Numbered from the stretch's first letter, positions 44,854 through 54,622 are shown. The stretch is 64,000 nucleotides of DNA from Peribacillus butanolivorans (GCF_001273755.1 NZ_LGYA01000003.1:976-64975); one strand, 5' to 3'. Notes: generated by a model not told the origin, from the letters alone. A program made the numbers and translations.

Positions 44854-45588
44854 TTAGGGTATTAACACTCCAGATAACGCTTTTTGGTCTGCGATAATTG
44901 TAACATTATTATGTTTTTTAAGAATAGATGCAGGAAATTCCTCTGTTATTTCCCCGTGTATTAATTTCTTCAAGGTTTCAGCTTTCTCTTCTCCTGATAT
45001 TAGTAGCAGAATTTCTTTACTTTTCATTATTGTGGCAATACCCATCGTAATTGCATGTGTGGGTACTTCGTCGATGGAGTCGAAATAGCGTGCGTTCGCT
45101 TGTCGAGTTGATTCCTCAAGTGCAACTACATGTGTACCAGACGAGAAAGAAGTTCCTGGTTCATTAAAACCAATATGACCATTTTGTCCAATTCCAAGTA
45201 TTTGAAGGTCAATTCCACCCAATGTTTCAATCATTTTGTCAAAACGAGTACATTCCTTGTCCAGATTATCGGCTGCACCATTTGGGAGATAAGTTTGTTC
45301 TTTATTTATATTAATATGAGCAAATAATGACTGGTCCATATAATAATGATAACTGTTTGGATCATTTGAATCTAAGCCGATATACTCATCAAGATTAAAT
45401 GATGTTACGTTTTCATAAGAAGTATTATTTTGCATGTGATCTTCAATTAGCGCATCGTACGTCCCTTTTGGCGTCCCGCCTGTTGCAAGACCGAGCTTGA
45501 TTTTCGAATTCTCTTTAACTTTTCGAATGACTATATTTGCAGCTGACTGACTCATTTCTTTGTAATCCTGCACTTTAATAATATTCAT
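44854..45588 (-). CDS. nagB: Glucosamine-6-phosphate deaminase
   Basis: NagB turns glucosamine-6-phosphate into fructose-6-phosphate and ammonia. The 244-aa protein has the family landmarks LGLATGGTPKGTYD near 33-46, SFNLDEYIGL near 63-72 with the catalytic Asp, and IGQNGHIGFNEPG near 133-145 with the ring-opening His. ATG 45588 overlaps the last base of the nagA stop. It balances GlmS, encoded elsewhere in this window. Confidence 0.95.
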   Translation of the reverse strand: MNIIKVQDYKEMSQSAANIVIRKVKENSKIKLGLATGGTPKGTYDALIEDHMQNNTSYENVTSFNLDEYIGLDSNDPNSYHYYMDQSLFAHININKEQTYLPNGAADNLDKECTRFDKMIETLGGIDLQILGIGQNGHIGFNEPGTSFSSGTHVVALEESTRQANARYFDSIDEVPTHAITMGIATIMKSKEILLLISGEEKAETLKKLIHGEITEEFPASILKKHNNVTIIADQKALSGVLIP

Positions 45589-46766
45589 TATACATTCTCC
45601 TTTTTAAATGCTAATTTACCTCTGCAGAACGTCATTTCAACATCCAATTTTTCATTTAATATTACAAGATCAGCATCTTTTCCAACCTGTATACTACCTT
45701 TTCGATCAAAAATCCGAAGCTGTTTGGCAGGATTTTCTGCCGTCATTTTAATAATGTCAGTCATGGAACAACCTGTATATTGCAAGGTGTTCTTAATGGC
45801 ATCGTTCATTTTCAATATACTGCCTGCGAGTGTTCCATTTGATAGGGTTGCTGTCGTTTCGTTAACATACACGGGCTGGCCGCCTAAATCATAGGTACCC
45901 TTTTCAAGCCATTTGGCACGAAGCGAGTCCGTTATCAAGATCATCCGGTCACTGGTAATTTGGCTATAAGCTAACTTCACCATTTCCGGTCGGCAGTGAA
46001 TGCCATCAGCAATAAGTTCAACAAACAGCTCGTCTCTAAGATAAGCAGCACCTAATACACCAGGCTCCCGGTGATGAAGACCCCGCATCCCATTATAAAG
46101 ATGCGTGACGTGAGTAGTCCCTGCAGAAATCGCTTCACCTATTTGGTCATACGTTGCATCTGAATGTCCAATGGAAGCGACGACGCATGTATCCTTTAAG
46201 TGAGCTGCAAGATCTAATCCGTTTTGTTGTTCAGGTGCAAGCGTTACAAGCTTGATCTGATTTTGGGCAATTTCCTGCCATCTTTTAAATAGAGGAACAT
46301 CAGGATCAACGATGTACTCTTCAGGCTGTGCTCCCTTACGTGCTGGTGAAATGAAAGGACCTTCTAAATGAATCCCAACTATTTCAGCGTGATCCTGTGT
46401 TTGATTTCCGATATAATTACCCGCATTAAGAAGTGCTGATTCAATGGCATCTGTCGATTGAGTCATTGTAGTGGCCAGAAAGCTGGTGGTTCCTTCTTTT
46501 GGAAGAGTTTCTGCCATTGTAGATAAAGCTTTATATGTGGCGTCCATTGCATCAGCATTAGATGCCCCGTGAATATGAATATCGATGGCACCTGGAATTA
46601 CCTGATAATCCGGTGAAAGTGTAATTACTTTAGCATCATCGTCATGTTTGTATTGGTTGGCTGGACCTACTTCGGCAATTTTTCCGTCGACGACTTTAAT
46701 GTACCCATTTTTGTATGTTTCCTTTTCGCTATAAACTATTAGATTATTAATAATGAATGTTTTCAT
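45588..46766 (-). CDS. nagA: N-acetylglucosamine-6-phosphate deacetylase
   Basis: NagA removes acetate from GlcNAc-6-phosphate to feed NagB. The 392-aa amidohydrolase shows the HIHG metal motif in PGAIDIHIHGASNADAMD near 57-74, HLEGPFISPARKGAQ near 128-142, the catalytic zone SIGHSDATYDQ near 196 and ITDSLRAK near 273. In the last motif the usual D-A-x is D-S-L, a small variation. The SD aaaggagat precedes ATG 46766. It is first in the minus-strand nag operon. Confidence 0.94.
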   Translation of the reverse strand: MKTFIINNLIVYSEKETYKNGYIKVVDGKIAEVGPANQYKHDDDAKVITLSPDYQVIPGAIDIHIHGASNADAMDATYKALSTMAETLPKEGTTSFLATTMTQSTDAIESALLNAGNYIGNQTQDHAEIVGIHLEGPFISPARKGAQPEEYIVDPDVPLFKRWQEIAQNQIKLVTLAPEQQNGLDLAAHLKDTCVVASIGHSDATYDQIGEAISAGTTHVTHLYNGMRGLHHREPGVLGAAYLRDELFVELIADGIHCRPEMVKLAYSQITSDRMILITDSLRAKWLEKGTYDLGGQPVYVNETTATLSNGTLAGSILKMNDAIKNTLQYTGCSMTDIIKMTAENPAKQLRIFDRKGSIQVGKDADLVILNEKLDVEMTFCRGKLAFKKENV

Positions 46767-46835
46767 ACATAATCTCCTTTATGAAAGTAAAACTTAATGA
46801 ATGAGTCATAAATTGGTCTCATATATTTTGCCCTC

Positions 46836-46872
46836 ATTTTATCGCTTTTATTATAAGTTGTCTAGACCAGTT
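46836..46872 (-). promoter_or_regulatory. nagA promoter with overlapping NagR operator
   Basis: On the minus strand TAGACA, a 17-base spacer and TAAAAT form a promoter. The -35 lies inside aactggtctagacaactt (46855-46872), which matches the NagR/YvoA dre-type operator (TTGGTATAGACAACT-like). Repressor binding would block the polymerase. Confidence 0.72.
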
Positions 46873-46942
46873 ATGGAGTATCGGAAATAAAAATGATATT
46901 TTTGCTTTATTTTCGATGAATGTAGTATATTTTTCAAATAAA

Positions 46943-46978
46943 TTGGTATAGACATCTATATATTTTCTATGCTAGTAT
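46943..46978 (+). promoter_or_regulatory. nagP promoter with overlapping NagR operator
   Basis: The dre-type operator ttggtatagacatct (46943-46957) overlaps the -35 TAGACA; an 18-base spacer leads to TAGTAT. The arrangement mirrors that of nagA. A possible cre site (tgaaaacgctttat, 47010-47023) lies downstream for CcpA control, though its last bases depart from consensus. Confidence 0.72.
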
Positions 46979-47078
46979 AGTCCAAAGAAAAGTTATTATA
47001 TTGACAAAATGAAAACGCTTTATACGTCTTGTCGTTCTGCTGAATCAAAAGAAGTTAGGAACAAGGGAGATGAGTTCG

Positions 47079-48989
47079 ATGTTAAATTTTTTACAAAAGA
47101 TTGGGAAAGCTTTGATGTTACCGATCGCTGTTTTGCCTGCAGCGGCTTTATTGCTTCGCCTAGGTCAACCGGATTTACTTGATATTGCATTTATAGCTGC
47201 CGCAGGAAAAGCGATTTTTGATAATCTTGCCATACTGTTCGCTCTAGGTATAGCGATAGGATTATCTAAAGACGGAAGCGGTGCAGCGGCATTAGCTGGT
47301 CTTGTTGGTTACTTTGTTTTAACGAATGGTACACAAGCAATTAATAAAGATATCGACATGGCTGTTTTAGGTGGGATTATATCAGGTATAGTTGCTGCCT
47401 TCCTATATAATAGATACTCAGAAATAAGACTCCCTGAATGGCTTGGATTCTTTTCAGGGAAACGATTTGTTCCGATTATTACATCGTTAGCGATGATAAT
47501 ACTGGCAGGAATATTTGGTTTTGTATGGCCGCCAATTCAAGATGTAATCAATAACGTTGGAGACTGGATTACAGGTGCAGGAGCTTTAGGTGCTGGTGTA
47601 TTTGGCGTATTGAATCGCTTATTGCTTCCAGTAGGTTTGCATCACGTCTTGAATAGTATGGTATGGTTTGTTTTTGGTGAATACAATGGAGCAACTGGTG
47701 ATATAAACCGTTTCTTCGCAGGTGATCCAACTGCTGGGCCATTTATGACAGGATTTTTCCCTATCATGATGTTCGGTTTACCAGCAGCAGCATTAGCGAT
47801 GATTGCAGCTGCTAAGAAAGAGAAACGTAAATTAGTAACGGGGATGCTGGTTGGTTTAGCTTTCACTTCTTTCTTAACAGGAATCACTGAACCAATTGAA
47901 TTTCTGTTTATGTTCATTGCTCCAGTATTATATGTAATACATGCCATTTTAACTGGGATCTCATTAGCTCTCGCTGTTCTATTGGATATCCATCATGGTT
48001 TTGGATTCTCGGCAGGAGCCATTGATTATTTCTTGAACTTTGGTATTGCTCAAAAACCACTATGGTTAATACCGATTGGATTAGTTTACGCTGCAATTTA
48101 CTTTGTGATTTTCTATTTTGTTATAAAAATTATGGATTTAAAAACACCTGGTCGTGAAGATGATGAGGAAGAAGCAGAAGAAGATACTGTTGTGAAAACA
48201 GGGGATAAATATGCCGATATGGGGTCACTTTTCATTCAAGACCTTGGCGGTAAAGAAAACATTAAAGTTATAGATAATTGTGCAACACGGTTACGTTTAG
48301 AGGTTGGCAATTCAGATAATGTGAATGAAGTAGCATTAAAAAGACATGGTGCACGTGGCGTGATGAAGTTAAATAAATCAAGTGTTCAGGTCATTGTTGG
48401 AACAAATGTAGAATTTGTTGCCAATGCGATGAAACAACTTGTAAAGAATGATGCTTATCCAAGCCAAGTTAAAACAAATCCATCAGCACAAGTAATGGCT
48501 GAAACAGTAGAAGAAAACCAAGCTTTAGGTGTAAATGATTTTGTTCTACCGTTAGAAGGTAATGTTTTGCCGTTAGACCAAGTTCCTGATCAAGTGTTTG
48601 CTATGAAAATGATGGGTGACGGCTTCGCTATTGAGCCGGTAAATGGGACACTCGTATCACCAATTGATGGGGAAGTGTTCAGTATCTTCCCAACAAAGCA
48701 TGCCTTGGGATTGAAAATGAATAATGGTCTGGAAATTCTAATCCATGTTGGTTTAGATACAGTTAAATTAAATGGAGAAGGCTTTACATCTCTTGTACAA
48801 GAAGGTCAAAAGATAACAAAAGGAACGCCTCTTTTGGAAGTTGACCTAGATTTCATACAAAGAAATGCTCCGTCTACTGTCACTCCTATCATATTCACTA
48901 ACTTACCTGAAGGAACGGCAGTAAAATTACAGAAGACAGGGTTCCAGAAACAAAATACAGCAGACATCATTCAGTTGGAAAAACTTTAA
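47079..48989 (+). CDS. nagP: PTS N-acetylglucosamine transporter, EIICBA
   Basis: This 636-aa enzyme imports GlcNAc as GlcNAc-6-phosphate. It has an N-terminal EIIC membrane domain (about 1-365; starts MLNFLQKIGKALMLPIAVLP), an EIIB domain with the phosphorylated Cys in DNCATRLRLEV near 405, and a C-terminal EIIA domain with the phospho-His in EILIHVGLDTVKL near 552, so all three PTS modules are fused. ATG 47079 is nine bases from the SD aaggga; the ATG at 47070 is too close. It is divergent from nagABR and shares its regulation. Confidence 0.94.
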   Translation: MLNFLQKIGKALMLPIAVLPAAALLLRLGQPDLLDIAFIAAAGKAIFDNLAILFALGIAIGLSKDGSGAAALAGLVGYFVLTNGTQAINKDIDMAVLGGIISGIVAAFLYNRYSEIRLPEWLGFFSGKRFVPIITSLAMIILAGIFGFVWPPIQDVINNVGDWITGAGALGAGVFGVLNRLLLPVGLHHVLNSMVWFVFGEYNGATGDINRFFAGDPTAGPFMTGFFPIMMFGLPAAALAMIAAAKKEKRKLVTGMLVGLAFTSFLTGITEPIEFLFMFIAPVLYVIHAILTGISLALAVLLDIHHGFGFSAGAIDYFLNFGIAQKPLWLIPIGLVYAAIYFVIFYFVIKIMDLKTPGREDDEEEAEEDTVVKTGDKYADMGSLFIQDLGGKENIKVIDNCATRLRLEVGNSDNVNEVALKRHGARGVMKLNKSSVQVIVGTNVEFVANAMKQLVKNDAYPSQVKTNPSAQVMAETVEENQALGVNDFVLPLEGNVLPLDQVPDQVFAMKMMGDGFAIEPVNGTLVSPIDGEVFSIFPTKHALGLKMNNGLEILIHVGLDTVKLNGEGFTSLVQEGQKITKGTPLLEVDLDFIQRNAPSTVTPIIFTNLPEGTAVKLQKTGFQKQNTADIIQLEKL

Positions 48990-49000
48990 ATAGCAGTAAA

Positions 49001-49031
49001 AAAGAAGGCGTCCAATAGGACGCCTTCTTTT
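49001..49031. terminator. Bidirectional terminator between nagP and the FtsH-like gene
   Basis: The 13-bp stem aaagaaggcgtcc / ggacgccttcttt with loop aata has A/T runs on both sides and serves two converging genes. Confidence 0.93.
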
Positions 49032-49034
49032 AAA

Positions 49035-50762
49035 TTAAACCAAAACCAGTTCCTGAGGTGAAGCATCAACAATATTTTGAACTTCCGTCCCTTCAAGCGT
49101 TTCTTTTTTCAGTAGCTCTTCGACCAGCTCTTCATACTGCGGGCGATTTGAATCGAGCAATTTTTCCGTTTCCTGAATCGCTTTTGTGAACAGTTCCTGC
49201 ATTTTTTGTTCTTTCTCGCCTTTATTAAATGTTAGGGTAAATCCATCTTGGAGCATTCCGGTATCGACCATTTGCTCAAGCAGATGTTTCGCCTGTTGTA
49301 CGTCGCCGCCTACACCGATGCTGTGTTCCCCTAAATACATTCTTTCTGCAACGCCACCTGCTAAAATCATTTTGACTTGATCAAGTAATTCACTTGCTGT
49401 AGATAAATGAAGTTCTTTCGGAATCGGTGCTACATATCCAAGAGCTTCACCACGTGGTATGATGGTAGCTTTTCGAACAGAGCCAGGTTTGGTTAGGGCT
49501 GCAATCAAAGCATGTCCACTTTCATGGATGGCCACGCGGCGTTTAGTATCTACATCATTCAAGGTACGTGATGTGGCACCAAGAATTGTACGGTCAATGG
49601 CATAATCGAGATCTTGTTTGCGAATCATTTCCTGTTCATTTCTGAGAGCATGACGGGAAGCAGTATCAAATAGAGACCTTAAATCTGCTCCGGAGAAACC
49701 TGATGTGCTTTCAGCCAGTTCATCCAAGGAAGCAAGTACATCTGTTGCGAGTCGCTTTCCTTTAGTATGGATAGCAATGATTTCTTTTCTTCCCTGTGTA
49801 TCTGGAAGTGGTACTTGAAAGGAGAAATCAATTCTACCAGGGCGAAGAAATGCCTCATCGAGCATATCTTTCCGGTTTGTTGCGGCAATAAATAAAATGC
49901 CTTCATTTGGATGGCCTCCATCCAATTGGACAAGTAGTTCAGTCAGCGTTTTTTCGCCTTCTTCTCCGCCATGAGCTTTCCGTTTACCCGCTAATGCGTC
50001 TACTTCGTCAATGAAAATGACAGCTGGTGATTGCTTACGTGCATTTTGAAAAAGACTACGGACACGGGCTGCTCCAACACCGACAAACATTTCGTTGAAG
50101 GCCGAACCGCTTGTTGAGAAGAAGTTGGCACCCAATTCTTTTGCAATTGCCTGTGCAAGAAGCGTTTTCCCAGTTCCTGGGGGGCCGTATAATAAAATGC
50201 CTTGAGGAGGCTTAATTCCAATTTTAGCTGAACGTTCTGGTTCTTTTAGAGTAGTTAGGGTTTGCAGGATTTCTTGTTTGATTTCGGTTTGCAAACCGCC
50301 TACATCCTCCAAAGTTATCTCGGGCAAAGCTCTAGGAGCAGAAATGCTTTGTTTCTTGCTGCCAATAAGTAATCCACCTTTTGACCTTTTCTGTATTATA
50401 ACAATGGTTGTGACTAATGCTGCCATCAATCCACCTAAAATCCATAATGCTGACTTATTAGTTGATGAGAATGAATATTGAACATTATAAGTTTCGACTA
50501 GTTTATTGATCATTTGACTGTTGGGGGGAATATTAGAAACATATTCTCCATCTGGTGTAGTGATGTGAAGGGTACCGTTTCGTTTCTCTTCTATTGAGAC
50601 AAGGGCCCCATTTTGAGCTTTAATTGTCTTTTCAACAGAAGAAAAGGGAATAACCATTTCCTTTGATTGAGTTACAACATACCAACTAATTCCACCTATT
50701 ATCACAATGAAAGCCGTTAAGAACGGCAGCAACTTCGAGACAAATTTAGAATTCGAGTTCAA
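49035..50762 (-). CDS. FtsH-like membrane AAA+ zinc metalloprotease paralogue
   Basis: The 575-aa protein has FtsH architecture: two N-terminal membrane helices (about 10-30 and 105-124) around a small periplasmic-side domain, an AAA+ module with Walker A GPPGTGKT at 193-200, pore loop MFVGVG, Walker B IFIDE at 249-253 and SRH arginines, then an M41 peptidase with HESGH at 413-417 (canonical HExGH). Main FtsH proteins are about 60 residues longer, and the true ftsH normally sits by hprT/tilS, so this is a second, divergent copy. It starts with TTG 50762 after the SD aaaggagatg. Substrates are unknown. Confidence 0.88.
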   Translation of the reverse strand: MNSNSKFVSKLLPFLTAFIVIIGGISWYVVTQSKEMVIPFSSVEKTIKAQNGALVSIEEKRNGTLHITTPDGEYVSNIPPNSQMINKLVETYNVQYSFSSTNKSALWILGGLMAALVTTIVIIQKRSKGGLLIGSKKQSISAPRALPEITLEDVGGLQTEIKQEILQTLTTLKEPERSAKIGIKPPQGILLYGPPGTGKTLLAQAIAKELGANFFSTSGSAFNEMFVGVGAARVRSLFQNARKQSPAVIFIDEVDALAGKRKAHGGEEGEKTLTELLVQLDGGHPNEGILFIAATNRKDMLDEAFLRPGRIDFSFQVPLPDTQGRKEIIAIHTKGKRLATDVLASLDELAESTSGFSGADLRSLFDTASRHALRNEQEMIRKQDLDYAIDRTILGATSRTLNDVDTKRRVAIHESGHALIAALTKPGSVRKATIIPRGEALGYVAPIPKELHLSTASELLDQVKMILAGGVAERMYLGEHSIGVGGDVQQAKHLLEQMVDTGMLQDGFTLTFNKGEKEQKMQELFTKAIQETEKLLDSNRPQYEELVEELLKKETLEGTEVQNIVDASPQELVLV

Positions 50763-50994
50763 ATTTTCATCTCCTTTAAGGATATATATTCAGTATAGAA
50801 TATTTAAACGTGTATTCTATAGGTCTTTAGTCCTTGAAATCTAGGTAAATAATGTAAAGGTACAAAATACCAATAACTTAGGGATGAGTACTAGTCTATT
50901 TTCAACCTGCATATTAGACTTTTTAAAAATGAAATGCTAAAGTGAAATGGTCTAAGTCATGAAAAAATAAAAAGGTAGAAGAGTGTGAAGTTCT

Positions 50995-51573
50995 ATGAGT
51001 AAATTTATAAAAGACTATTTGATTACAATGAAGGATATCGTCAGAGAAGGAGATCCAATTCTGCGCCAGGTAACGGATGAAGTTAGCCTGCCGATTTCAG
51101 ATGAAGATCGTGAAACTCTGGAGTGCATGATGCAATATTTGAAAAATAGCCAAGACCCAAAACTTCAAAAGAAATACAATTTGCGTGAAGGTGTTGGTTT
51201 GTCGGCAAATCAGATTGGCTTGAATAAACGCATGTTTGTTATGTATTTTCCGGATGAAAAAGGGAAGCTGATTGAATATGCCGTTGTGAACCCGAAAATA
51301 ATCAGCCATTCAGCTACGATGATTTATTTACCGCAAAGTGAAGGCTGTCTTTCTGTTGACCGTGATATAAAAGGCTATGTACCTCGTTATGAACGGGTTA
51401 AAATTAAAGCATTGGATAGCAAAGGTGAGCAAATCGAGATGCGGCTGAAGGGCTTTGCTGCTATCGTGTTTCAACATGAGCTAGATCATTTAAACGGGAT
51501 GATGTTTTATGACCGTATCAATATCGAGAACCCTTTCAAGCTTCCAGAAAATGTAGAAGTGAAAAGCTTGTAA
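50995..51573 (+). CDS. def: Peptide deformylase
   Basis: Deformylase removes the N-formyl group from nascent proteins. The 192-aa type 2 enzyme has motif 1 GVGLSANQIG at 67-76 (usual GxGxAAxQ, with a conservative change), motif 2 EGCLS at 116-120 with the metal Cys, and motif 3 HELDH at 161-165. It resembles YkrB (DefB) of B. subtilis. The ATG at 50995 has only a weak SD (gaagagtgtgaag); a shorter start at an internal ATT/ATG (ITMKDIV) would be nearer to YkrB length. Confidence 0.94.
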   Translation: MSKFIKDYLITMKDIVREGDPILRQVTDEVSLPISDEDRETLECMMQYLKNSQDPKLQKKYNLREGVGLSANQIGLNKRMFVMYFPDEKGKLIEYAVVNPKIISHSATMIYLPQSEGCLSVDRDIKGYVPRYERVKIKALDSKGEQIEMRLKGFAAIVFQHELDHLNGMMFYDRINIENPFKLPENVEVKSL

Positions 51574-51615
51574 TACCAAAGAGGCAAAGCGCCAATGCTT
51601 TGCCTTTTTACATGT

Positions 51616-52317
51616 TTAAGATTGTGGAAGAGCTCTCCCTGCCATATGCTTCTGTAAATCACTGAATATGGCCATACTCATTTGTTGGTATCCTTTGGAA
51701 GTGAGGTGGATGCCATCATCGCTAATTAAGTGGTTCAAGTCGCCAGCGGATTTAATGTAGGAACGCACATCAATCAGTGGCACCTTAAGTTCTTCAGCGA
51801 GGTTTTTCAATTGGCGGTTATACATTCCATGCCAATGTTCAATTCCGCCGACTTGGGACACAAAATGCCCGATTGAAGGCCCGAACCTTTCAGCAATAGA
51901 CCGGTAATACCTAGCTGGATCTAGTGGTGGGAGGGTTAAAAGAAAAGGTGTGACATGCTTGTCCTGAACCTGTTTGACAAGATGAGTAATATTTTCTAGG
52001 TACCGTTCGATGGGAACAATTGGCTCATGATCACCTTCTGGATTTTTGGCGACTTCATCCCAATGGAAGTTACAGTCGTTTCCACCAACCTCTATTAATA
52101 CAATATCAGGATTTTCTGACATGACATCTTTATCGATCCGGCTAACAAGCAGGTCGGAGTTGTCATTGAAAACCCCTTTATTCAATACTTCAACGAATGG
52201 CAACGATTCTGTAAGCTTAGCTAAAGAGTTCGGATAATTGTCTTTAATAATGCGAAGCCGACCTTTAACATAAGAAATACCTCTGGTTAAACTATCCCCA
52301 AAACATACAATCTTCAA
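51616..52317 (-). CDS. SGNH/GDSL-family hydrolase
   Basis: The product (233 aa from TTG 52317) is a cytoplasmic SGNH esterase/lipase-like hydrolase. It has block I KIVCFGDSLTRG with the catalytic Ser at the N-terminus, block III VGGNDCNFHW near 80-89 with the oxyanion Asn, and block V DDGIHLTSKGYQ near 210 with the catalytic Asp and His. TTG 52317 is preferred because gaggtga is six bases upstream; a GTG three codons earlier has no SD. The substrate is unknown; no signal peptide is visible. Confidence 0.85.
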   Translation of the reverse strand: MKIVCFGDSLTRGISYVKGRLRIIKDNYPNSLAKLTESLPFVEVLNKGVFNDNSDLLVSRIDKDVMSENPDIVLIEVGGNDCNFHWDEVAKNPEGDHEPIVPIERYLENITHLVKQVQDKHVTPFLLTLPPLDPARYYRSIAERFGPSIGHFVSQVGGIEHWHGMYNRQLKNLAEELKVPLIDVRSYIKSAGDLNHLISDDGIHLTSKGYQQMSMAIFSDLQKHMAGRALPQS

Positions 52318-52452
52318 ATTTCTCACCTCGGTATGTGACTGTGTTACTTATTATTTTAGTAGTAGAATAGTTTTTCAGCAAACTTTACTTTCTATTCAAA
52401 TAGAGGAGAGGTATTTTATTGAAATAGTACCCGCTTTTCCTTAATAAAAACT

Positions 52453-52483
52453 TAAAAAAGCGCTGAAGGCCCTGCGCTTTTTT
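52453..52483. terminator. Terminator of the MFS gene
   Basis: The stem aaaaaagcgc / gcgctttttt with a ten-base loop has T runs on both strands; it ends the minus-strand exporter gene. Confidence 0.88.
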
Positions 52484-52486
52484 AGT

Positions 52487-54001
52487 CTATTGTAACGATT
52501 CCTCTTTTGGAGGCGTTTCTACTCTTGTTTTTCCCATAAAGAAAACCGTGATTGCAGCAAGACCGATTGGGATGAGGGCCAAAGTGAATATTAAGGAAAT
52601 TGAATCAGACATTGCATGAACAATTTTATCTAGGATAAAGTCCGGAATCTGGGCACGTGCATCTGATTGGAAGAGCTGACGAGGGTCTTCCATTAGTACA
52701 GATGTGTCCGGTCCTCCCTGCATCCCTTTAAATGCGTCTGTCATTTTACTTGTGAATACATTATTCTGTATCGCTCCATAAATCGTAACACCGAGTGTCA
52801 TCCCAAAAGAACGTAGGAATGAGTTTGTAGAGTTGGCCGATCCGCGAAATCTTGGTTCCAAATTATGAATCGAAGCAATAGGCAAAAGAGAGAACGAAAA
52901 GCCCATGCCGAAGCCAGTCAGAATCATGTAAAGTGTTAGTAAAGTTCTGCTGGTATCAGGGGTAATTGTCCCTAACAGAAGCATTCCTGCAAAATAGCAG
53001 ACGACAGAAATTGTCATCAAGTTGCGGAAGCTGGTCTTTGTATTGAATATCCCACCAATTGCACTACCAACGACGGAACCAAGCATCATGGGAGTAAGAA
53101 TCAACCCGGCATTTGTTGCAGATCCCCCGTAAACAGCTTGGACGAAAATTGGTATATAGACAGTTAAAATAATAAATGTACCACCATATAGGATGGCCAA
53201 GATTTGAGAGGTTGCAAACAACCGTCTTTTAAATAACCATAATGAAATGATAGGATCTTTTGCTCTTTTTTCGAAAAAGAAAAAAGAAATGAAGAAAACT
53301 AAAAAGCTTGCAAACAGACCTATGATAGGAAATGAATCCCAACCATACTCTCCGCCCAGTTCGAGGGCAAACATTAAGCTAATAACGGCAATAACGAGTG
53401 TTGCTGCCCCACCCCAATCAATTTTTTGTTCTTGGGTATTGGCTGACTCTTTGTAATATCGCATGATGAAAAATAAAGAAATGATTCCGATTGGAACATT
53501 GACATAGAAAATCCAGTTCCAGCTAGAATACTCTGTAATATAAGCACCTAAAAGCGGGCCCAATACACTTGAAGCTCCAAATACAGCTCCGAAAAGCCCA
53601 GTTAATTTTCCGCGTTTCTCAGGTGGGAAAATATCGAATATGATTGTAAAAGCAATTGGCATTAAAGCGCCGCCGCCAATCCCCTGGATTGCCCGAAAAA
53701 TACTTAACTGGACTATGCTTTGAGCCATACCACATAATGCAGAGCCGATTAGAAAGACTACGAGGCCAAAAATAAAAAACCTCTTCCGTCCATACATGTC
53801 GGAAAGCTTACCAAAAATCGGCATGCTTGCCATTGTGGCGACCATATAAGCAGATGTCACCCAGACAAACTTATCGAAACCGCCTAAATCTGAAACGATC
53901 GTTCCCATGGCAGTCGCAACAATCGTATTATCCATTGCTGACATCAAGATACCTAATAATAAACCGGCAACAATGAATTTTTGGTTTTTTTGTTCTTTCA
54001 T
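52487..54001 (-). CDS. DHA2 family MFS multidrug exporter (EmrB/QacA type)
   Basis: The 504-aa membrane protein has 14 predicted helices, typical of the DHA2 drug:H+ antiporters. It has motif D1 MSAMDNTIVATAMGTI near 21-36, motif A GKLSDMYGRKRFF near 64-76 and motif C GPLLGAYI near 147-154. The SD aggaggaaa precedes ATG 54001. It is divergent from a MarR regulator whose palindromic operator lies in the 130-base spacer, so expression is probably induced by a MarR ligand. Confidence 0.92.
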   Translation of the reverse strand: MKEQKNQKFIVAGLLLGILMSAMDNTIVATAMGTIVSDLGGFDKFVWVTSAYMVATMASMPIFGKLSDMYGRKRFFIFGLVVFLIGSALCGMAQSIVQLSIFRAIQGIGGGALMPIAFTIIFDIFPPEKRGKLTGLFGAVFGASSVLGPLLGAYITEYSSWNWIFYVNVPIGIISLFFIMRYYKESANTQEQKIDWGGAATLVIAVISLMFALELGGEYGWDSFPIIGLFASFLVFFISFFFFEKRAKDPIISLWLFKRRLFATSQILAILYGGTFIILTVYIPIFVQAVYGGSATNAGLILTPMMLGSVVGSAIGGIFNTKTSFRNLMTISVVCYFAGMLLLGTITPDTSRTLLTLYMILTGFGMGFSFSLLPIASIHNLEPRFRGSANSTNSFLRSFGMTLGVTIYGAIQNNVFTSKMTDAFKGMQGGPDTSVLMEDPRQLFQSDARAQIPDFILDKIVHAMSDSISLIFTLALIPIGLAAITVFFMGKTRVETPPKEESLQ

Positions 54002-54083
54002 TTATTTTCCTCCTTAGTGCATACTAATATTTCATAATTTTATTTACATAAATGAATGATAACCATTAAGATAAAATAAAATC

Positions 54084-54108
54084 ATTTATCTTGATTTTCA
54101 AGATAAAT
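54084..54108. promoter_or_regulatory. Palindromic operator between the MFS and MarR genes
   Basis: atttatcttga, three bases, tcaagataaat is a perfect 11-bp inverted repeat in the divergent spacer. Its size and position fit a MarR dimer site. A related half (ttaagataaa) lies just upstream near 54067-54076. Confidence 0.65.
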
Positions 54109-54133
54109 TTAAGTGTAAGAGGGATGGTATTTT

Positions 54134-54622
54134 ATGTCAAGCGATAATATGGTGAATGCAGATTTGTTAGAGAAGTTAACGCATAGTCTGAAAAGATATG
54201 GAATGAGATCGGTTTTATTTCAACAAAACATGGCCCAAAAAATAGGAGTTACCCATACGGACTTAAAGACTGCTGAGATATTGAATGAAACAGGACCGAT
54301 AACCGCCGGTGAACTATCGAAAATTACGGGGTTGAGCACGGGCTCGGTAACGGCGCTAATCGATCGTCTTGAAAAATCTTGCTATGTAAAAAGGGAACGA
54401 GATCAATTGGATGGAAGGCGGGTAATGATTGTCCCAATGCCCGCAAGACAAGAACAGATCAAATCGCATTATCAATCACTCTCTACGGCTACCAAAAATC
54501 TATGTTCCACTTATAATGAGCAAGAGCTTACATTTATCCTTCAATTTGTGGAGGATATCTCAGAAATTATGGAAAAGGAAAATGACAAGTTAATGAGTGA
54601 ACGGGAAGGGTGGCTGAAATAA
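54134..54622 (+). CDS. MarR family transcriptional regulator
   Basis: The 162-aa winged-helix repressor has the recognition helix and wing TGLSTGSVTALIDRLEKSCYVKRERDQLDGRRV at about 75-108 in the MarR fold (the terminal D-x-R-x-x wing is intact). It is divergently oriented to the MFS exporter and probably controls it through the palindrome at 54084-54108. ATG 54134 follows gaggga. Confidence 0.9.
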   Translation: MSSDNMVNADLLEKLTHSLKRYGMRSVLFQQNMAQKIGVTHTDLKTAEILNETGPITAGELSKITGLSTGSVTALIDRLEKSCYVKRERDQLDGRRVMIVPMPARQEQIKSHYQSLSTATKNLCSTYNEQELTFILQFVEDISEIMEKENDKLMSEREGWLK

